A DNA stretch of 8,096 nt from an uncultured Lachnospiraceae bacterium (GTDB lineage: Bacteria; Bacillota; Clostridia; Lachnospirales; Lachnospiraceae): contig CAJOGB010000045.1 of assembly GCA_905233835.1 (NCBI GenBank), positions 1 through 8,096 on the forward strand. Reading direction: 5' to 3'. The notes under the pieces are model-generated. The model was not told the DNA's origin, did not search any database, and saw only the letters and a list, made by a program, of their open reading frames with translations. Position 1 is the stretch's first letter; each line of letters opens with the position of its first letter. Positions 6,751-8,096 of this stretch are shown here, piece by piece. The translations under genes were made by a program, and so were the position numbers.

Positions 6751-6809
6751 GCAAAGAGGAGAAGAGTTTTCTTTGCAAAGGAAGAAAAAGTCGTATCCCA
6801 AAACGACTT
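6751..6809 (+). other. Two stem-loops in the nfnA leader
   Basis: GCAAAGA (6751-6757) pairs with TCTTTGC (6770-6776) around a 12-nt purine-rich loop. AAGTCGT (6788-6794) pairs with ACGACTT (6803-6809) around an 8-nt loop, ending five nt before the GGAGG (6814-6818) of nfnA. Neither is followed by a T-run. They could affect ribosome access or mRNA stability, but no known riboswitch or leader family is recognised. Confidence 0.5.
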
Positions 6810-6822
6810 GAATGGAGGATGT

Positions 6823-7302
6823 ATGTATAAGATTGTACGAAAAGAAGAGCTTGCAGCAAACATCATTCTTATGGATGTGGAAGCTCCGCGTGTGGCAAAA
6901 ACTTGTCTTCCGGGACAGTTTATCATTGCCCGCATTGATGAAGAAGGGGAACGTATTCCTCTGACGATTTGTGATTACGATCGAAAGAAAGCTACGATTA
7001 CGATTGTGGTGCAGACAATCGGTGCTTCGACTTTACGTATGAACGAATTGCAGGAAGGAGATGCTTTTTTGGATTTTGTCGGACCGCTGGGAAAACCGTC
7101 CGAGTTCTGTCTGGAAGAGAACCTTGAAGAAACAAAGAAAAAGAATCTGGTATTTATCGCCGGTGGTCTTGGAACCGCACCTGTTTATCCGCAGGTAAAG
7201 TGGTTGCATGAGCATGGTGTGGATGCCACGGTAATCATGGGAAGCCGTACCAAGGATTTGCTTTTCTATATTGATGAAAGAAGTGTATGTGACCACAGAT
7301 GA
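6823..7302 (+). CDS. NfnA N-terminal fragment: FAD- and NAD(P)-binding domains
   Basis: Frame of 159 codons before TGA at 7300-7302. The FAD-binding ferredoxin-reductase-like barrel includes PGQFIIARIDEEGERIPLTI (30-49, with the RIPLT flavin motif) and VGPLGKPSEF (86-95). The nucleotide-binding start is IAGGLGTAPVYPQVK (112-126). Family-like sequence ends at about residue 152 (DLLFYIDE); the last seven residues RSVCDHR are out of frame. ATG at 6823 is chosen because GGAGG at 6814-6818 lies just upstream; an in-frame TTG at 6808 would place the ribosome binding site inside the gene. A product ending here would lack the iron-sulfur domain. Confidence 0.75.
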   Translation: MYKIVRKEELAANIILMDVEAPRVAKTCLPGQFIIARIDEEGERIPLTICDYDRKKATITIVVQTIGASTLRMNELQEGDAFLDFVGPLGKPSEFCLEENLEETKKKNLVFIAGGLGTAPVYPQVKWLHEHGVDATVIMGSRTKDLLFYIDERSVCDHR

Positions 7303-7696
7303 TGGATCTTATGGCTTCCACGGAATGGGAACCAACCAGCTTCAGGCGTTGGTGGATGAAGGAAAGTCTTTCGATCACTGCATTGCCATCGGACCTATGA
7401 TTATGATGAAATTCGTATGCTTACTTACGAAGGAATTGGGAATTGCCACCACGGTTTCCATGAATCCGATTATGGTGGACGGAACCGGAATGTGTGGTGC
7501 CTGCCGACTGATTGTCGGAGATGAGGTGAAGTTTGCCTGTGTGGATGGACCGGAATTTGACGGACATTTGGTAAACTTTGATTTGGCTATGGCTCGAATG
7601 AAGCAGTATGCCACCGAAGAGGGAAGAAAGAAATTAGAATATGAAGAAGGCGATACACATCACGGTGGTTGCGGACATTGCGGAGGTGACAAATAA
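7271..7696 (+). CDS. NfnA C-terminal fragment: nucleotide-binding remainder and [2Fe-2S] domain
   Basis: Open frame from TTG 7271 (or ATG 7274) to TAA 7694-7696, overlapping the first fragment by 32 nt. It holds TTDDGSYGFHG, IGPMIMMKFVC and the cluster motif DGTGMCGACRLIVGDEVKFAC, whose Asp and three Cys match the unusual Asp/3-Cys [2Fe-2S] ligation described for NfnA. The tail HHGGCGHCGGDK adds two further Cys. No Shine-Dalgarno precedes TTG 7271 or ATG 7274, so independent translation is doubtful; weak coupling to the upstream frame cannot be ruled out. A gene caller may list this as a separate gene. Confidence 0.65.
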   Translation: MMKEVYVTTDDGSYGFHGMGTNQLQALVDEGKSFDHCIAIGPMIMMKFVCLLTKELGIATTVSMNPIMVDGTGMCGACRLIVGDEVKFACVDGPEFDGHLVNFDLAMARMKQYATEEGRKKLEYEEGDTHHGGCGHCGGDK

Positions 7697-8096
7697 TGGA
7701 TGGATTAGTTAGAGTACCGATTTCCGAACAGGAGCCGAAAGTTCGTGCAAAGAATTTTGATGAGGTTTGCCTTGGATATACAGAGGAAGAAGCAGTTAAG
7801 GAAGCAGAGCGTTGCTTAAACTGTAAGAATCCGAAATGCGTGGGCGGATGTCCGGTATCCATTAATATTCCTGCGTTTATCGAACAGGTAAAGAACAGAA
7901 ACTTTGAAAAAGCTTATGAGATTATTTCCGAATCCTCAGCTCTTCCGGCAGTTTGCGGACGAGTTTGCCCGCAGGAAAGCCAGTGCGAAGGTCAGTGTAT
8001 CCGCGGTATCAAAGGGGATCCGGTAGCCATCGGAAAGTTGGAGCGTTTTGTGGCGGATTGGGCGAGACAAAACGGAATTCGCCCTCACAGTGATGC
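7696..8096 (+). CDS. nfnB: NfnB/GltA-like large subunit (NADPH-binding flavoprotein), 3' end outside window
   Basis: The first 133 codons of a gene running past the window end. The segment is the N-terminal iron-sulfur domain shared by NfnB/SudA and the small subunit of NADPH-dependent glutamate synthase. Two Cys sets are complete: Cys40, Cys43, Cys48, Cys52 in CLNCKNPKCVGGCP, and Cys87, Cys91, Cys97, Cys101 in CGRVCPQESQCEGQC, expected to bind two [4Fe-4S] clusters. IRGIKGDPVAIGKLERFVAD (102-121) leads toward the FAD and NADPH domains, which are not seen. The ATG overlaps the nfnA stop by one base (TAATG), and GGAGGTG (7682-7688) inside nfnA is its ribosome binding site, so the genes are tightly coupled. 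The nfnA partner supports NfnB over glutamate synthase. No damage is seen in the visible part. Confidence 0.9.
   Translation, partial: MDGLVRVPISEQEPKVRAKNFDEVCLGYTEEEAVKEAERCLNCKNPKCVGGCPVSINIPAFIEQVKNRNFEKAYEIISESSALPAVCGRVCPQESQCEGQCIRGIKGDPVAIGKLERFVADWARQNGIRPHSD

Larger units (their letters stand above)
6823..7696 (+). pseudogene. nfnA: nfnA, small subunit of NfnAB/SudAB-type flavoprotein, frameshifted
   Basis: The encoded subunit binds FAD and a [2Fe-2S] cluster and, with NfnB, carries out NADH-dependent reduced ferredoxin:NADP+ oxidoreduction (electron bifurcation) in the cytoplasm; homologues were once called sulfide dehydrogenase or PyrK-like. The first frame (6823-7302) holds the FAD and NAD parts. 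The second (from about 7271 to 7696) resumes with MKEVYVTTDDGSYG and carries the cluster domain. Together they cover the whole family protein with little missing. Compared with my memory of intact homologues, about five to six residues are absent at the join, which fits a deletion near 17 nt around 7279 and a shift to the +1 frame. The stop overlaps the nfnB start. A base-calling or assembly error remains possible; programmed frameshifting is less likely. Confidence 0.82.

Noticed and set aside
7271..7302. Programmed frameshift site joining the two nfnA frames
   Set aside because: No slippery heptamer with downstream structure or internal Shine-Dalgarno is evident, and residues appear to be missing at the join, which favours a deletion.

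Overview
The window looks like chromosomal DNA of a motile or chemotactic Clostridia bacterium, most likely a Lachnospiraceae-type Firmicute. This is inferred from AAGGAG/GAGGTG ribosome binding sites, AT-rich promoters, T-tailed terminators, a preQ1-I riboswitch ahead of queT, and an Nfn-type flavoprotein pair. No ribosomal RNA or other taxonomic marker is present. All complete genes lie on the + strand. There is no sign of phage, insertion sequence or CRISPR.

Region 1 (about 79-4705) reads as one transcription unit. A candidate promoter with an extended -10 leads into a perfect 16-bp hairpin, a preQ1-I riboswitch whose tail runs into the Shine-Dalgarno, and then queT (queuosine-precursor transporter), argS (arginyl-tRNA synthetase) and two COG0523/CobW-like GTPase genes, closed by an intrinsic terminator. 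Gaps between genes are 37, 29 and 21 nt. The first GTPase has the CxCC metal motif and a very His-rich linker, as expected of a zinc (or nickel/cobalt) chaperone. The second is a divergent G domain without CxCC, joined to a C-terminal module that resembles the YcgQ/TIGR03943 C terminus. The unit therefore mixes tRNA-modification precursor uptake, tRNA charging and metal handling.

Region 2 (about 4744-6624) is a single-gene unit: an AT-rich promoter with a consensus -10, a structured leader, a transmembrane chemoreceptor with an extracellular single-Cache-like sensor, and a strong terminator.

Region 3 (6710 to the window end) is the start of an Nfn/Sud-type operon. It has a good promoter (TTTACA-17-TACAAT), a 5' leader with two hairpins, nfnA and the beginning of nfnB, which runs off the window. 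nfnA is interrupted: its FAD/NAD-binding half and its [2Fe-2S] half lie in different frames, apparently after a small deletion near 7279. Unless this is a sequence error, the small subunit of this electron-bifurcating transhydrogenase is broken.

No wholly new system is evident. The items most worth a second look are the GTPase/YcgQ-like fusion beside a His-rich GTPase in a preQ1-controlled operon, the 5'-terminal hairpin before the riboswitch, and the nfnA frameshift.
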